Assembly: GCF_024347575.1 (NCBI RefSeq)
Contig: NZ_AP025504.1
Coordinates: forward strand, 434,001-498,000
Reading direction: 5' to 3'
Length of the DNA: 64,000 nt
From: Vibrio pelagius
Lineage (GTDB): Bacteria; Pseudomonadota; Gammaproteobacteria; Enterobacterales; Vibrionaceae
Shown here: positions 55,998 through 64,000 of the stretch, one piece after another
Layout of the letters: each line of letters starts with the position of its first letter
How positions within the stretch are numbered: position 1 is the stretch's first letter
Program-made: the position numbers and the translations under genes
Notes under the pieces: generated by a model
The model's input: the letters and a program-made list of their open reading frames with translations, nothing else
Told to the model about the DNA's origin: nothing
Databases searched by the model: none

Positions 55998-56348
55998 TTA
56001 GGAAATAGCTTGAGGTGGGCCTCTAGGAGAATGTCTCTTAAAAGCCTCGCTTAGAGCCAAAAAAGCGTAGCTGTCTGAGACAATCAAACTCAGTCGAGTT
56101 GTTAGTAGTGCAGTTGGAATTTCATCATGATGGAAACTAGAAAAGTGGCTAAAGGGACACGGCTTACCATTGTGTGTTTGCGGCTCACCTTCTTCAACTT
56201 GTACTAGCTCAAACCCATTTACGGTACATAACGTCGCCCACACTCCCGCGCTGTTACCGTGAGCATTGATAACAGGCATCAGTGTAATGAGCGTCCAGCT
56301 TAAAGCGGTAGCCCATAGCATGGAGTAATTGAACGACGTTTGACGCAT
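55998..56348 (-). CDS. DUF2946-like protein
   Basis: A 116-residue protein with a signal or membrane segment near residues 10-28 (MLWATALSWTLITLMPVINA). Two cysteines (TLCTVNG and KPCPFSH), a His-rich stretch and the C-terminal RGPP motif fit DUF2946, a family seen next to TonB receptor and PepSY genes in metal uptake. The gap to the PepSY gene is 113 bases in the same direction. Role in metal handling is inferred. Confidence 0.75.
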   Translation of the reverse strand: MRQTSFNYSMLWATALSWTLITLMPVINAHGNSAGVWATLCTVNGFELVQVEEGEPQTHNGKPCPFSHFSSFHHDEIPTALLTTRLSLIVSDSYAFLALSEAFKRHSPRGPPQAIS

Positions 56349-56498
56349 CTAGTACGAATCTATAAATAGGGTTTATAAATTTCTAACATTATGAATCAGC
56401 TAACTAGGCGTTTAAACGGATTAATTAACATTATGTTAAAAACCTAAGCTAACGCACATTATTGATATTATTCACATAGTCAGTTTGCTCGAAATAAA

Positions 56499-56530
56499 AA
56501 CGCCACACCAACAAAAGCCGGTGTGGCGTT
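56499..56530 (-). terminator. Rho-independent terminator of the cytochrome b562 gene
   Basis: AACGCCACACC pairs perfectly with GGTGTGGCGTT around a 10-base loop; on the minus strand TTTT follows. It lies 50 bases beyond the stop of cybC. Confidence 0.85.
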
Positions 56531-56579
56531 AGAGTTCTGAATGACCTAAAGGACACTCTCATAACGGAGCATCAAAAGG

Positions 56580-56975
56580 TTAACCGAATAGCTTGCTCCA
56601 GATGCTTGGGTTACGCTTCTCGTGGTATTGCTCACGTAGGCCATCAATCGTGCGTAGCTCTTGCTTCGCTTCTTCGAATTGGCCTTGTTCTAGTTTCTGT
56701 TCAATCGAGTCAATGGATGCTTGGATCTTAGAGAAACCTTCCATGAAGTTTTGCTCTTTCTCCGCAGGGTAAGAACCCGTTTGCAGCTCAGCAACCAAAG
56801 TATCTAGACGTACCATTGGTTTTTGCATCTCTTCAATGCTTTGAGCTTCTGCAGCTTGTTTGAACGCAAGCTTCATCTCTTGCATGTTTTTCTTAAGATC
56901 TACGCTTGCAAACGCTGATGCCGACATCACCGAGGCCGCAATCAGGCCAGATAAAAGAATTGAGCGAGTTTTCAT
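56580..56975 (-). CDS. cybC: Cytochrome b562
   Basis: A 131-residue periplasmic four-helix-bundle protein with a signal peptide to about residue 23 (…ASAFA). Heme ligands expected by alignment with E. coli cytochrome b562 are the early Met in LKKNMQEMKLAF and the late His in REQYHEKRNP. The C-terminal end differs (SIWSKLFG). Electron partners are unknown. Confidence 0.88.
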   Translation of the reverse strand: MKTRSILLSGLIAASVMSASAFASVDLKKNMQEMKLAFKQAAEAQSIEEMQKPMVRLDTLVAELQTGSYPAEKEQNFMEGFSKIQASIDSIEQKLEQGQFEEAKQELRTIDGLREQYHEKRNPSIWSKLFG

Positions 56976-57105
56976 TGTTTCTCCAGTTGAAGATACACCT
57001 TTTTGTTTACGGTGCTTATGACTTTATTTGTGAGCGCTAGTTTATACAAAAATGTCGCACACACAAAAAATGATTGTGACGAAATGCAAACCCGCCGACA
57101 TTCTC

Positions 57106-57852
57106 TTAAACAAGACCTGAATATTCAGGGATCTCATCGCGCCCACGCAGTGCTAAAAAGCGCAGAAACTGGCTAGGCGAATGCGTAATCACTTGCTCAG
57201 GCGGCATACCGACTTCATCAAGCAGTTGAGAAACGAGGTCTAAGCCCCCGACATCCGCACAAAAGTGTGCATCACTACCGGTTGTGATGTATGCCCCTTT
57301 TGCCTTGGCAATTTTGGCGATTTCATAACAACGCTCAACACTACCAATACGGCTATTGCCTTTCAGCGTAGTGTTATTGATCTCGATAGCGACATTGTGC
57401 TCAACCGCACAATCAATCACGGCTTCAAAATCAAAGTCAAAGTTCGGATTACCTAAATGTCCAAGCGCATCAATACGGCCAGCCTTGATCACGTTAATCA
57501 GCGCCAAAGTATGAGCCGCTTTATCTGCAGGCGGGAAAACAGGTTCATGAAAGCTTGCGATAGCCCAATCGAGGTTCTTGTCTACACTCGGGTGTACGTC
57601 AATCTCACCCTCCGTGTTCATGATGTTCGATTCAACGCCGCGAATAATGGCGACGCCTTCGATAAAACGAGGGAGTATGCGTTGATTACTGAAAAACCAG
57701 TAGTGTGGCGCGCCCGGCATAGACTCTGAGTGATCCGTTGTACAAAACATCGCAAGGCCTCGATCACTGGCAGCTTTAGCATTCTCAATCAAGGTGCTGT
57801 ATGCATGACCACTGGCGTATGTATGAGTGTGGGTATCAACTTGTAATTTCAT
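57106..57852 (-). CDS. ycdX: PHP-domain phosphatase YcdX
   Basis: A 248-residue PHP-family metal-dependent phosphatase. Conserved metal-binding His clusters are [24 protein letters not shown] and ALGHLGNPN, with further His in [15 protein letters not shown]. coli YcdX has a trinuclear zinc centre and is linked to swarming. Length is near the usual 245. Confidence 0.93.
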   Translation of the reverse strand: MKLQVDTHTHTYASGHAYSTLIENAKAASDRGLAMFCTTDHSESMPGAPHYWFFSNQRILPRFIEGVAIIRGVESNIMNTEGEIDVHPSVDKNLDWAIASFHEPVFPPADKAAHTLALINVIKAGRIDALGHLGNPNFDFDFEAVIDCAVEHNVAIEINNTTLKGNSRIGSVERCYEIAKIAKAKGAYITTGSDAHFCADVGGLDLVSQLLDEVGMPPEQVITHSPSQFLRFLALRGRDEIPEYSGLV

Positions 57853-58104
57853 CTCTGCGCTTTCACTCCGAACTTTTATCTTGATGCTGTAACCAGTCTA
57901 TCAGCTCAAAGTGACAATTAGCATACCGAAGACGCCTAAGTTCAGTCATTTTTTGCAACCTTTACGGCTTCATGATCTCCAAACTCGTCGCTTAATTGGT
58001 TACTACCAACAAGGTAAAAACATAACACCTAGACTTTTCCCCCGAACAACACTTTTTAGCTGGAACAATACTAGCCGTTGATACGCTAGCACATATCGAG
58101 AATT

Positions 58105-59079
58105 TTACGGTCTGCATTCATTCACCGCTTTAGGGTTTTCCGTATCTAACGTAAGAGCAAGCTTGTGCTTTCGGTGAGACAAGAAAGTATTGACCATGCT
58201 AGCAAAAATAATCAGCCCAATACCAAATAGCTTTTGATTCGAAAATGTGTCGTCGAACAACAGAGCTTGCCAAATCGCACTGAACAAGAGTGTGGTGAAA
58301 ATCAGCGGAGCCAATTGAGAGCCACTGCTTACCAGACGATAGGCTTTGGCGCGACATATTTGTGTGTTGATGGTGAACCCCGCAAACATCGCCAACACCA
58401 ACCCTACCCAATAATAATTCGATAGCGTAAACCCTTCTCCCACATTGGTAATGAGTGGCTGATCGAGCGATACAGTATCCAGCAAGCTATAAATCATGAT
58501 CGGTGAAGCCAACAGAGCGGCGATCAAGAAGGTCCACGCATTCATCTCTGCAGCTGATAATTCCCCCTTAGATGCTCGATACAAACTCACTTGTGAGCCT
58601 GAGTTAAAGAATCCTGCCATTAAGCCAATTAAGATCGCGGGTTTAAAGTCGAACTCCGAGAGATTTCCCGCCATCAGTACAACACCGGTAAACGTCATCC
58701 CTAAACAAACTAAAGTCCTTGGGTTGAATTTCACGCCAAATATTAATTTTTCTAACACTGGGATAAACAAAGGGCCAGTGCTAAACAAAACGATACTCTC
58801 AACCAAAGTTAAGCTCTGCAGTGATGATAAAAAACAGAGCTGACAAGCCGTCATGCACAAAGCTCTAGAGACAATGGGCTTGAGTAACGTGCGACTAGGT
58901 TTACGCAATCGTACGAAAACTAAGAAAGACAATAAAATCAGACTAGGAAAGAAGAATCTAGAAAAAACGAGCAAGGTTACTGGCATGATCTCAGCGAGGT
59001 ATTTCGCTGCAAGCCCGCCAACTGACAGACTAAATGTAGACACCACCATAAACAGGGTGGCCTTGGTAATATCAGACAT
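58105..59079 (-). CDS. EamA (DMT-superfamily) exporter
   Basis: A 324-residue DMT transporter with ten helices and two EamA repeats. ATG 59079 (MSDITKATLFMVVS) is preceded by AGGAGGTGA. The frame extends three codons further to a GTG inside that Shine-Dalgarno, which is unlikely as the start. It is divergent from a GcvA-like LysR gene, which probably controls it. The substrate is unknown. Confidence 0.87.
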   Translation of the reverse strand: MSDITKATLFMVVSTFSLSVGGLAAKYLAEIMPVTLLVFSRFFFPSLILLSFLVFVRLRKPSRTLLKPIVSRALCMTACQLCFLSSLQSLTLVESIVLFSTGPLFIPVLEKLIFGVKFNPRTLVCLGMTFTGVVLMAGNLSEFDFKPAILIGLMAGFFNSGSQVSLYRASKGELSAAEMNAWTFLIAALLASPIMIYSLLDTVSLDQPLITNVGEGFTLSNYYWVGLVLAMFAGFTINTQICRAKAYRLVSSGSQLAPLIFTTLLFSAIWQALLFDDTFSNQKLFGIGLIIFASMVNTFLSHRKHKLALTLDTENPKAVNECRP

Positions 59080-59170
59080 AATTATCACCTCCTATGCGCT
59101 TTATTTTAGAAGGCTGACACAACAAAAAATAGCGAGTAATATTAACCATAACTGTAAGGAAAACTTACTT

Positions 59171-60076
59171 ATGAAAAAACTCGTTCCATTAAAATCAATC
59201 TACGCTTTTGTCGCTGTTGCAGAGACAGGTAGCATGACCGAGGCAGCTAAAGCTCTGTTTGTTAGCCACTCTGCAGTGAGCCAAGCGATCAAGTCGTTAG
59301 AGCAGCAAGTTAATAAACCTCTATTCCAGCGTGTTGGACGACGTGTCGTTCTCAACACTGATGGTAAGCGCTACTATCGAAAAGTCGCGCCCGCGCTTGA
59401 ACAAATTGTCGATGCGACAGATCAGCTAGCCAACACACCTAAAGAGAACAGATTGACCGTCAATATGGTCAACTCCTTGGCGCTACACTGGTGGATACCC
59501 CGGGTTCCTATGTTGCAACACAATTCACCGAGCCTAGATATTCGACTCTCCAACCGAATTGGTTATTTCGACCTCGAGCAAGAGGGAGTCGATATTGCCT
59601 TGGTACATGGAAAACCGAGAGAGTGGCAAGATTACTACTGTGAAAAACTTGGAGATGATGAGCTGGTGCTAGTAGCCAGCCCTAATTTAGTCAGTGAACA
59701 GGGTTCGCAATCGATGGAAGATCTGATCAAAACCTACCCCGTCATTGGCGTTTTTAACCCACGTAGAGAGCACGATTGGCAAGTATGGTGCGATGCACAC
59801 AGACTGCCCATGCCACTCTTCAGTACTAACCTCTCCTTCGATGTGTCGATTCAGGCGGTACAAGCCGCGACACGCTCTCTTGGTATACTTGTCACTCACC
59901 GACTATTTGTGCGTGACGATATAAAGCATGGAGCCTTAGTCGAAATTAGCGCACCCGTTTCAAACCCGCATCAGGACTATTATTTTGTTTGTTCCGATAA
60001 CAAACTTAAAAATGAAAGTGTGCTAAAACTAAGAGCATGGTTAAGGGAGCAATTTAGCTCTAATCACACAGATTAA
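59171..60076 (+). CDS. LysR-family regulator (GcvA-like)
   Basis: A 301-residue LTTR. The HTH is FVAVAETGSMTEAAKALFVSHSAVSQAIKSLEQQV. The C-terminal segments VDIALVHGKPREWQDYYCEKLGDDELVLVASP and the position of the ligand pocket are GcvA-type. The open frame extends back to 58853 through the start of the divergent exporter, but ATG 59171 is the proper LTTR start. It probably controls the exporter. Confidence 0.9.
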   Translation: MKKLVPLKSIYAFVAVAETGSMTEAAKALFVSHSAVSQAIKSLEQQVNKPLFQRVGRRVVLNTDGKRYYRKVAPALEQIVDATDQLANTPKENRLTVNMVNSLALHWWIPRVPMLQHNSPSLDIRLSNRIGYFDLEQEGVDIALVHGKPREWQDYYCEKLGDDELVLVASPNLVSEQGSQSMEDLIKTYPVIGVFNPRREHDWQVWCDAHRLPMPLFSTNLSFDVSIQAVQAATRSLGILVTHRLFVRDDIKHGALVEISAPVSNPHQDYYFVCSDNKLKNESVLKLRAWLREQFSSNHTD

Positions 60077-60096
60077 ACCGATAAGGAAACTGCATT

Positions 60097-60417
60097 ATGA
60101 TCGTGACAACAACTCAGTCAATTGAAGGAAAACGCATCGTCGCATACAAAGGGGTGATTGCCGGAGAAGCCATCCTCGGTGTTAACGTGTTTAAAGATAT
60201 GTTTTCAGGCATTCGAGACTTCGTAGGTGGTCGCTCTGGCACTTATGAAAAAGAGCTCGAAAAAGCGCGCTCTTATGCGTTCCAAGAACTAGAACTAAAA
60301 GCCCAAGAGCTGGGTGCAAACGCTGTTGTCGGTGTCGACATTGATTACGAAGTGTTAGGTCAAGGCAACGGCATGCTCATGGTTTCAGCCAGCGGTACCG
60401 CTGTCGTCGTCGATTAA
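60097..60417 (+). CDS. ybjQ: YbjQ-family (UPF0145) protein
   Basis: A 106-residue protein of the UPF0145/YbjQ heavy-metal-binding fold: [29 protein letters not shown] then the helix and [18 protein letters not shown]. Family members form pentamers of unknown function. It is 20 bases downstream of the LysR gene in the same direction. Confidence 0.9.
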   Translation: MIVTTTQSIEGKRIVAYKGVIAGEAILGVNVFKDMFSGIRDFVGGRSGTYEKELEKARSYAFQELELKAQELGANAVVGVDIDYEVLGQGNGMLMVSASGTAVVVD

Positions 60418-60425
60418 TACAACAA

Positions 60426-60453
60426 AGCCCTTTGATAACATCACCAAAGGGCT
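60426..60453. terminator. Bidirectional terminator
   Basis: AGCCCTTTG pairs with CAAAGGGCT around a 10-base loop, between convergent ybjQ and the TPR gene. Confidence 0.7.
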
Positions 60454-60464
60454 AGTTTACAGCA

Positions 60465-61307
60465 CTATTGCTCTTCACGTAGCGCTTCAAACCCTTCCAA
60501 ACCTCGCAACATTTCAAAGTCGGTTTCATCCGAGATAAGGTCACGCATTGAAGCACTCGCTTCTATTGAACGTTTAAGATCTTCAATAGCTTGGACTTCA
60601 GAACCTAAACGCGCGTATGCACAAGCACGTTGGTATAGCGCGTGCGCGTTTTGGTGGTCCACTTCTAATACACGGTTACACAAGCTCATTGCCCAATGGA
60701 ATTCTTGCATCTCCATCGCTGCATCCGCTTTATAAGTCAGAGCTTCTAAGTCACCAGGACGAATCTTAAGAATATCATCATAGATCTCAAGTTTCTGCTC
60801 AGGAGTCTGCTGGTTCTGGGCTCTCAACCAAAGGTTGTGTACTTCATTGATGATCTCAATCTCGCGATTGTTTTCAGAGATAATGCGAGTTTTACGTTTT
60901 AAGTCTCTCTCGAGTGCGACAAACTTCTTCTCGTACTCTTGAGCAATCTTATCCAACCGTTGATCGGCCATCTCTTTAGTGTTGTGTTTGATTTCTTTGA
61001 GCGATTGCCAACCAATCAAAGCGATCAAAGAAGCAACACCCGCGATGATATAGAAGAAATAAGTTACGGTGACGTTTGCATAGTTGAGCGACTTGTCCGC
61101 CACCTCTAGCTCACGATCGGTGATTTGAATGGTCATTCTGCGCTCAAGGTCTTGCTGGTCAATTCGCAGAGACTTGAGTTCGTCTAAGATGTAACGTTCC
61201 ATCAACGGTCTATCTAGGTACTCCTGTTCAGAGTATCGTGTCTCTTCAGACGCAGAACTCATCATAGGCAAAATAGCCATTATCACTAACCAAACCACTC
61301 TTAGCAT
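60465..61307 (-). CDS. Membrane-anchored TPR protein
   Basis: A 280-residue protein with an N-terminal signal peptide (about 1-19), a coiled-coil region, a membrane helix near residues 79-101 (YFFYIIAGVASLIALIGW) and a C-terminal TPR domain (IYDDILKIRPGDLEALTYKADAAMEM…AHALYQRACAYARLGSEVQ). The TPR part lies in the cytoplasm if the helix is inserted as predicted. It may organise a protein complex at the membrane; partners are unknown. Confidence 0.82.
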   Translation of the reverse strand: MLRVVWLVIMAILPMMSSASEETRYSEQEYLDRPLMERYILDELKSLRIDQQDLERRMTIQITDRELEVADKSLNYANVTVTYFFYIIAGVASLIALIGWQSLKEIKHNTKEMADQRLDKIAQEYEKKFVALERDLKRKTRIISENNREIEIINEVHNLWLRAQNQQTPEQKLEIYDDILKIRPGDLEALTYKADAAMEMQEFHWAMSLCNRVLEVDHQNAHALYQRACAYARLGSEVQAIEDLKRSIEASASMRDLISDETDFEMLRGLEGFEALREEQ

Positions 61308-61453
61308 TGCTTATTCCTTTATACATCTTGATATTAGGTCACTCTATATGGAAATGGTGTAATTCGCTAGTCGAGAAGCCAAGTCAATCTAATTTTTAAC
61401 ATACGCCTTAAGCCGCTCAGAAAATAGCCTCTCTCTTAGATTTCAGGTACAAA

Positions 61454-61480
61454 AAAACCACGCCTCCGTGGTTTTCTTTA
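61454..61480 (-). terminator. Terminator of the two-gene unknown unit
   Basis: AAAACCACG pairs with CGTGGTTTT around CCTC; on the minus strand a T run follows the stem. It lies about 33 bases beyond the stop of the downstream gene. Confidence 0.8.
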
Positions 61481-61513
61481 ACTTCAATTCGCGTAAGTAG
61501 ACTTAAAACAGAG

Positions 61514-61981
61514 TTAAGCGAGTTTGTGTAACCAAGCTTCGCATTTAGCGACAAACTCAGATAAGTAGAGCTCTGGGTTACCTAACTTTTCTCCACACTT
61601 GACGTTCGCGCCAGTAGCACGCCAGTAGTTTCGCGAAATAAGGTTACGATTAAAAACAAAATCACTCACTTCTGCCTTCGTAAGCGGTATTTTGTTGCCA
61701 AATACTTGATAATAAAGATCGAGAACTAATGACAAGTCACTGCTGCTGCCTTTCAAAAAAGTATCGGCATTAAGTTCAATCGCTTGGCGTTCATGATCAT
61801 TGCTATCACTGGTAACCAATTTAGCAATCACGGTATAAAGTGAGAACTCAACCTTTTGCGCTGCAAGCAGTGCTGCACCCAATAAGGCATGCTCGTTAGA
61901 CAGATGTTCAGTTGATGAAGTAGTCGCTGTTGTCACTGTGTTAACCTCAAATAATGATAAAAGTCCTGCTTTGTCGTTCAA
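61514..61981 (-). CDS. Protein of unknown function (155 aa)
   Basis: A 155-residue protein, mostly helical, with an N-terminal Thr/Ser-rich stretch. The central EHALLGAALLAAQKVEFSLYTVIAKLV looks like an amphipathic helix. Three cysteines lie late in the chain (VKCGEK, AKCEAW). No signal peptide. It starts six bases after the stop of the 94-residue gene, so they form an operon. Confidence 0.7.
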   Translation of the reverse strand: MNDKAGLLSLFEVNTVTTATTSSTEHLSNEHALLGAALLAAQKVEFSLYTVIAKLVTSDSNDHERQAIELNADTFLKGSSSDLSLVLDLYYQVFGNKIPLTKAEVSDFVFNRNLISRNYWRATGANVKCGEKLGNPELYLSEFVAKCEAWLHKLA

Positions 61982-61987
61982 AAAGAC

Positions 61988-62272
61988 TTAAGCACTCTTG
62001 CTCCAATTGACTGCACCCTCTGACTCGGTACGATCAGCGTCAAACACAATATAATCCGATGCACCTTCTGCTTTCACAATCTCAACTTTACCCTTAAAGC
62101 CAACTTGAGAGAGCTTCATAGCTAAGTGCTCAGGAGCAGTATCAAACACTACCTTCATAAACGGCAGTTGCTCAGCATGAACAAAACCATGTTCATTAAA
62201 CAATTCCATTGCTTGAACTAAATGATCTGAATCGGTCAACTCAATAATTTCTACAACTTCTTCCAACAACAT
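61988..62272 (-). CDS. Protein of unknown function (94 aa)
   Basis: A 94-residue soluble acidic protein (MLLEEVVEIIELTDSDHLVQAM at the start). It is the first gene of a two-gene unit with the 155-residue protein. No domain was recognised. It is downstream, in the same direction, of the ABC exporter gene after about 285 non-coding bases. Confidence 0.7.
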   Translation of the reverse strand: MLLEEVVEIIELTDSDHLVQAMELFNEHGFVHAEQLPFMKVVFDTAPEHLAMKLSQVGFKGKVEIVKAEGASDYIVFDADRTESEGAVNWSKSA

Positions 62273-62557
62273 TTTCTATTCCATATTCGCCAGAAAGTGA
62301 CTGACACGAGCATTCGGTTGTCGCTCGTATACATTTCAGTGTTTTAAAAACACTCCTTTAGTAGTATCGAGAGAATAACATATTTCCCGAAGTAAAATAT
62401 GTTTATTTCGGCCATTTCCTTGATACAAAACTGGGTGCTTTTTCTTGCTTGTTAATGATAAATCTATCGTTTAACGACCATCAGCTCAACTATTTAACCA
62501 TAAGTAATGCTCTGCAATCCTTTAGGTTGATTGCATTTTTATAATGTTGGGGAACTA

Positions 62558-64000
62558 TTACGCTCCAACCACTTGTTGATCGCTGGTTTCTACGATGGAC
62601 TCATTGAGTAGCCCTGCATATACACCATTGTGGTCAACCAATTGTCTGTGATTACCTCGTTCAACGATCTGACCCTTCTCTAACACCAAAATTATGTCGG
62701 AGTGACGAACGGTACTCAGGCGGTGTGCAATGGCAATCACTGTCTTCTCTTTGAACAGCTTTTGCATTGCTTTTTGGATCAGATTTTCCGTTATCGAATC
62801 AACCGAGCTGGTTGCTTCATCGAGCATCATTACCTGCCCACCTTGCGCTACCGCACGAGCAAATGAGAGCAATTGTGTCTGACCCACAGACAGATTCGAG
62901 CCGTTCTTATCAAGCTGGAAATCATACCCATCAGGCAACTGCTGAATGAACTGGTCCGCATACACATAACGCGCAGCTTGCTCAACTTGTTCACGCGAAA
63001 CATGTGCTTTACCTAGAGCGATATTGAAATGAACACTCTCTTCAAAAAGATGTACGTCTTGCATCATCAATGAAAACAGGTGCGCTGAGTCTTCCATTGA
63101 AATATCTGACAACTCGATGCCGTTAAGCAGAATGCTGCCTTCATAATTCTGATAGGTTTTCGAAATCAAACGCATGATCGTCGACTTACCAGAACCTGTC
63201 GAACCTACTAACGCAATCTGATGGCCTTTCTCTAAAACGAAAGAGACATCCTTGAGTACATATGGTGCGTCCGGCTTGTAACGGAAGCTGACATTCTTAA
63301 ATTCCAAACTCACAAAGTCACGTAGTTGCTCTTCAACTTGATGTGACGGCAGCAGTTTGCTCCCCTGCTCCTCTGTCGGCTCAACAAACAGCTCTTCAAT
63401 GTGGTCAAAGGCTGCAAACGAGCTCTGAATTGAGGCGATTTGCGAGGTAAAGTCACGAATCGGAACAAACACTTTCTCTAAAGTATTGATGAAAGCGATC
63501 AATACACCCAGAGTCAAGCTGCCTTGTAGAACTTGCTCTGAGCCAAACCAAATCATCAATGCAATGGTTATCGAGGTGACACCGGAGATCACCGAGAATA
63601 GAATCGCATCGTACTTATTGATCTTCTTCTGCGCTCTCAAAAACTCGTCGGTATAGCCTTTGAATCTTTTCTCGACGGCTTCTTCAGCACGATACAGCTG
63701 AACGGTTTTCATGCCTAACAAGGCTTCTTGTAGAAAACCAATTCCGCGTGCCAATGTCGAACGGGTAATCAGATGCATCTGACGCAGCTTGTTTCGGACA
63801 AACACCGTCAAGTACATCACCGGTGGCATCACCACTAATACGATCAGGGTGAGCTTCCAATCGATGTAAAACATCATCCCAATCAGAGCGAGCGTATTCA
63901 GCGTGTCTTTTACCAAACCGACCACAGATTGAATGAAGGTTTCACCAATGGTTTCAAGGTCACTGGTTAGACGTGATAGCGTGATGCCAATCGGAGTGTT
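62558..64000 (-). CDS. ABC exporter permease-ATPase (partial at its 5' end)
   Basis: 481 codons are present and the frame is open to the window edge, so the N-terminus is missing. Membrane helices (VLVVMPPVMYLTVFV and VISGVTSITIALMIWF) are followed by an ATPase domain: Walker A is VGSTGSGKSTIMRL, signature LSVGQTQLLSFARA (LSVGQ instead of LSGGQ), Walker B MLDEATSSVD, and the switch His in AIAHRLSTVRH. This is the MsbA/MdlAB-type half exporter plan. A partner half-transporter probably precedes it outside the window. It may export lipids or drugs; not determined. Confidence 0.9.
   Translation of the reverse strand, partial: NTPIGITLSRLTSDLETIGETFIQSVVGLVKDTLNTLALIGMMFYIDWKLTLIVLVVMPPVMYLTVFVRNKLRQMHLITRSTLARGIGFLQEALLGMKTVQLYRAEEAVEKRFKGYTDEFLRAQKKINKYDAILFSVISGVTSITIALMIWFGSEQVLQGSLTLGVLIAFINTLEKVFVPIRDFTSQIASIQSSFAAFDHIEELFVEPTEEQGSKLLPSHQVEEQLRDFVSLEFKNVSFRYKPDAPYVLKDVSFVLEKGHQIALVGSTGSGKSTIMRLISKTYQNYEGSILLNGIELSDISMEDSAHLFSLMMQDVHLFEESVHFNIALGKAHVSREQVEQAARYVYADQFIQQLPDGYDFQLDKNGSNLSVGQTQLLSFARAVAQGGQVMMLDEATSSVDSITENLIQKAMQKLFKEKTVIAIAHRLSTVRHSDIILVLEKGQIVERGNHRQLVDHNGVYAGLLNESIVETSDQQVVGA

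Noticed and set aside
58853..59170. N-terminal extension of the GcvA-like LysR protein
   Set aside because: It is the antisense of the exporter start and lacks similarity to LTTR N-termini, which begin at MKKLVPLKS (59171).

Overview
The window looks like a stretch of a Vibrio genome, probably the second chromosome. The evidence is gene content and order: TorS/TorT, HMG-CoA reductase, YjjI/YjjW, kbl-tdh, Vibrio-type attC sites and a MITE-like repeat with ATACCAATC ends. The species cannot be fixed from the sequence alone. No rRNA, tRNA, CRISPR array, transposase or integrase was seen.

Positions 1-9.0 kb hold the tail of a transporter, a VRR-NUC nuclease, an iron-regulated locus (OmpR-type regulator, sensor kinase, TonB-dependent receptor, with two Fur-box-like sites) that resembles the peuRSA enterobactin-uptake locus of V. 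parahaemolyticus, a heme-binding fatty acid cis/trans isomerase, and a MITE-like palindrome. Positions 9.0-22.2 kb hold divergent torS/torT, methylglyoxal synthase, a VOC protein, helicase IV, YccS, two small Vibrio-type proteins, HMG-CoA reductase and a LysR regulator.

Positions 22.3-28.1 kb are the most unusual region. At least six attC-like recombination sites separate short cassettes, and no integrase is present in the window. This is an orphan cassette array (CALIN-type). It carries a GNAT/DUF1778 toxin-antitoxin pair, a YefM/RelE-like pair whose toxin is frameshifted in an A9 tract, an SH3/coiled-coil protein, two small membrane proteins of unknown function, a secreted protein of unknown function, and a possible 44-residue ORF. 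Nearly all cassette genes lie on the minus strand, matching the site orientation; the YefM/RelE pair is reversed.

Positions 28.1-37.1 kb are metabolic: a YjjW/YjjI glycyl-radical system behind two matching palindromes, a methyltransferase, a LysR regulator, a cation efflux protein, YddG, YjjG, a 53-residue protein, and an iron-type alcohol dehydrogenase preceded by an FNR-like box. Positions 37.5-49 kb hold a very large lipoprotein with thrombospondin-3-like calcium-binding repeats, a broken trypsin-like protease, YccF, a KefF/KefC potassium-efflux pair, two small lipoproteins, and a GNAT-nitrilase fusion.

Positions 49-64 kb hold threonine degradation (kbl-tdh), an MFS transporter divergent from a LysR/VOC pair, a PepSY/DUF2946 group, cytochrome b562, the YcdX phosphatase, an EamA exporter divergent from a GcvA-like LysR regulator, YbjQ, a membrane-anchored TPR protein, a two-gene unit of unknown function, and the 3' part of an ABC exporter that runs off the window.
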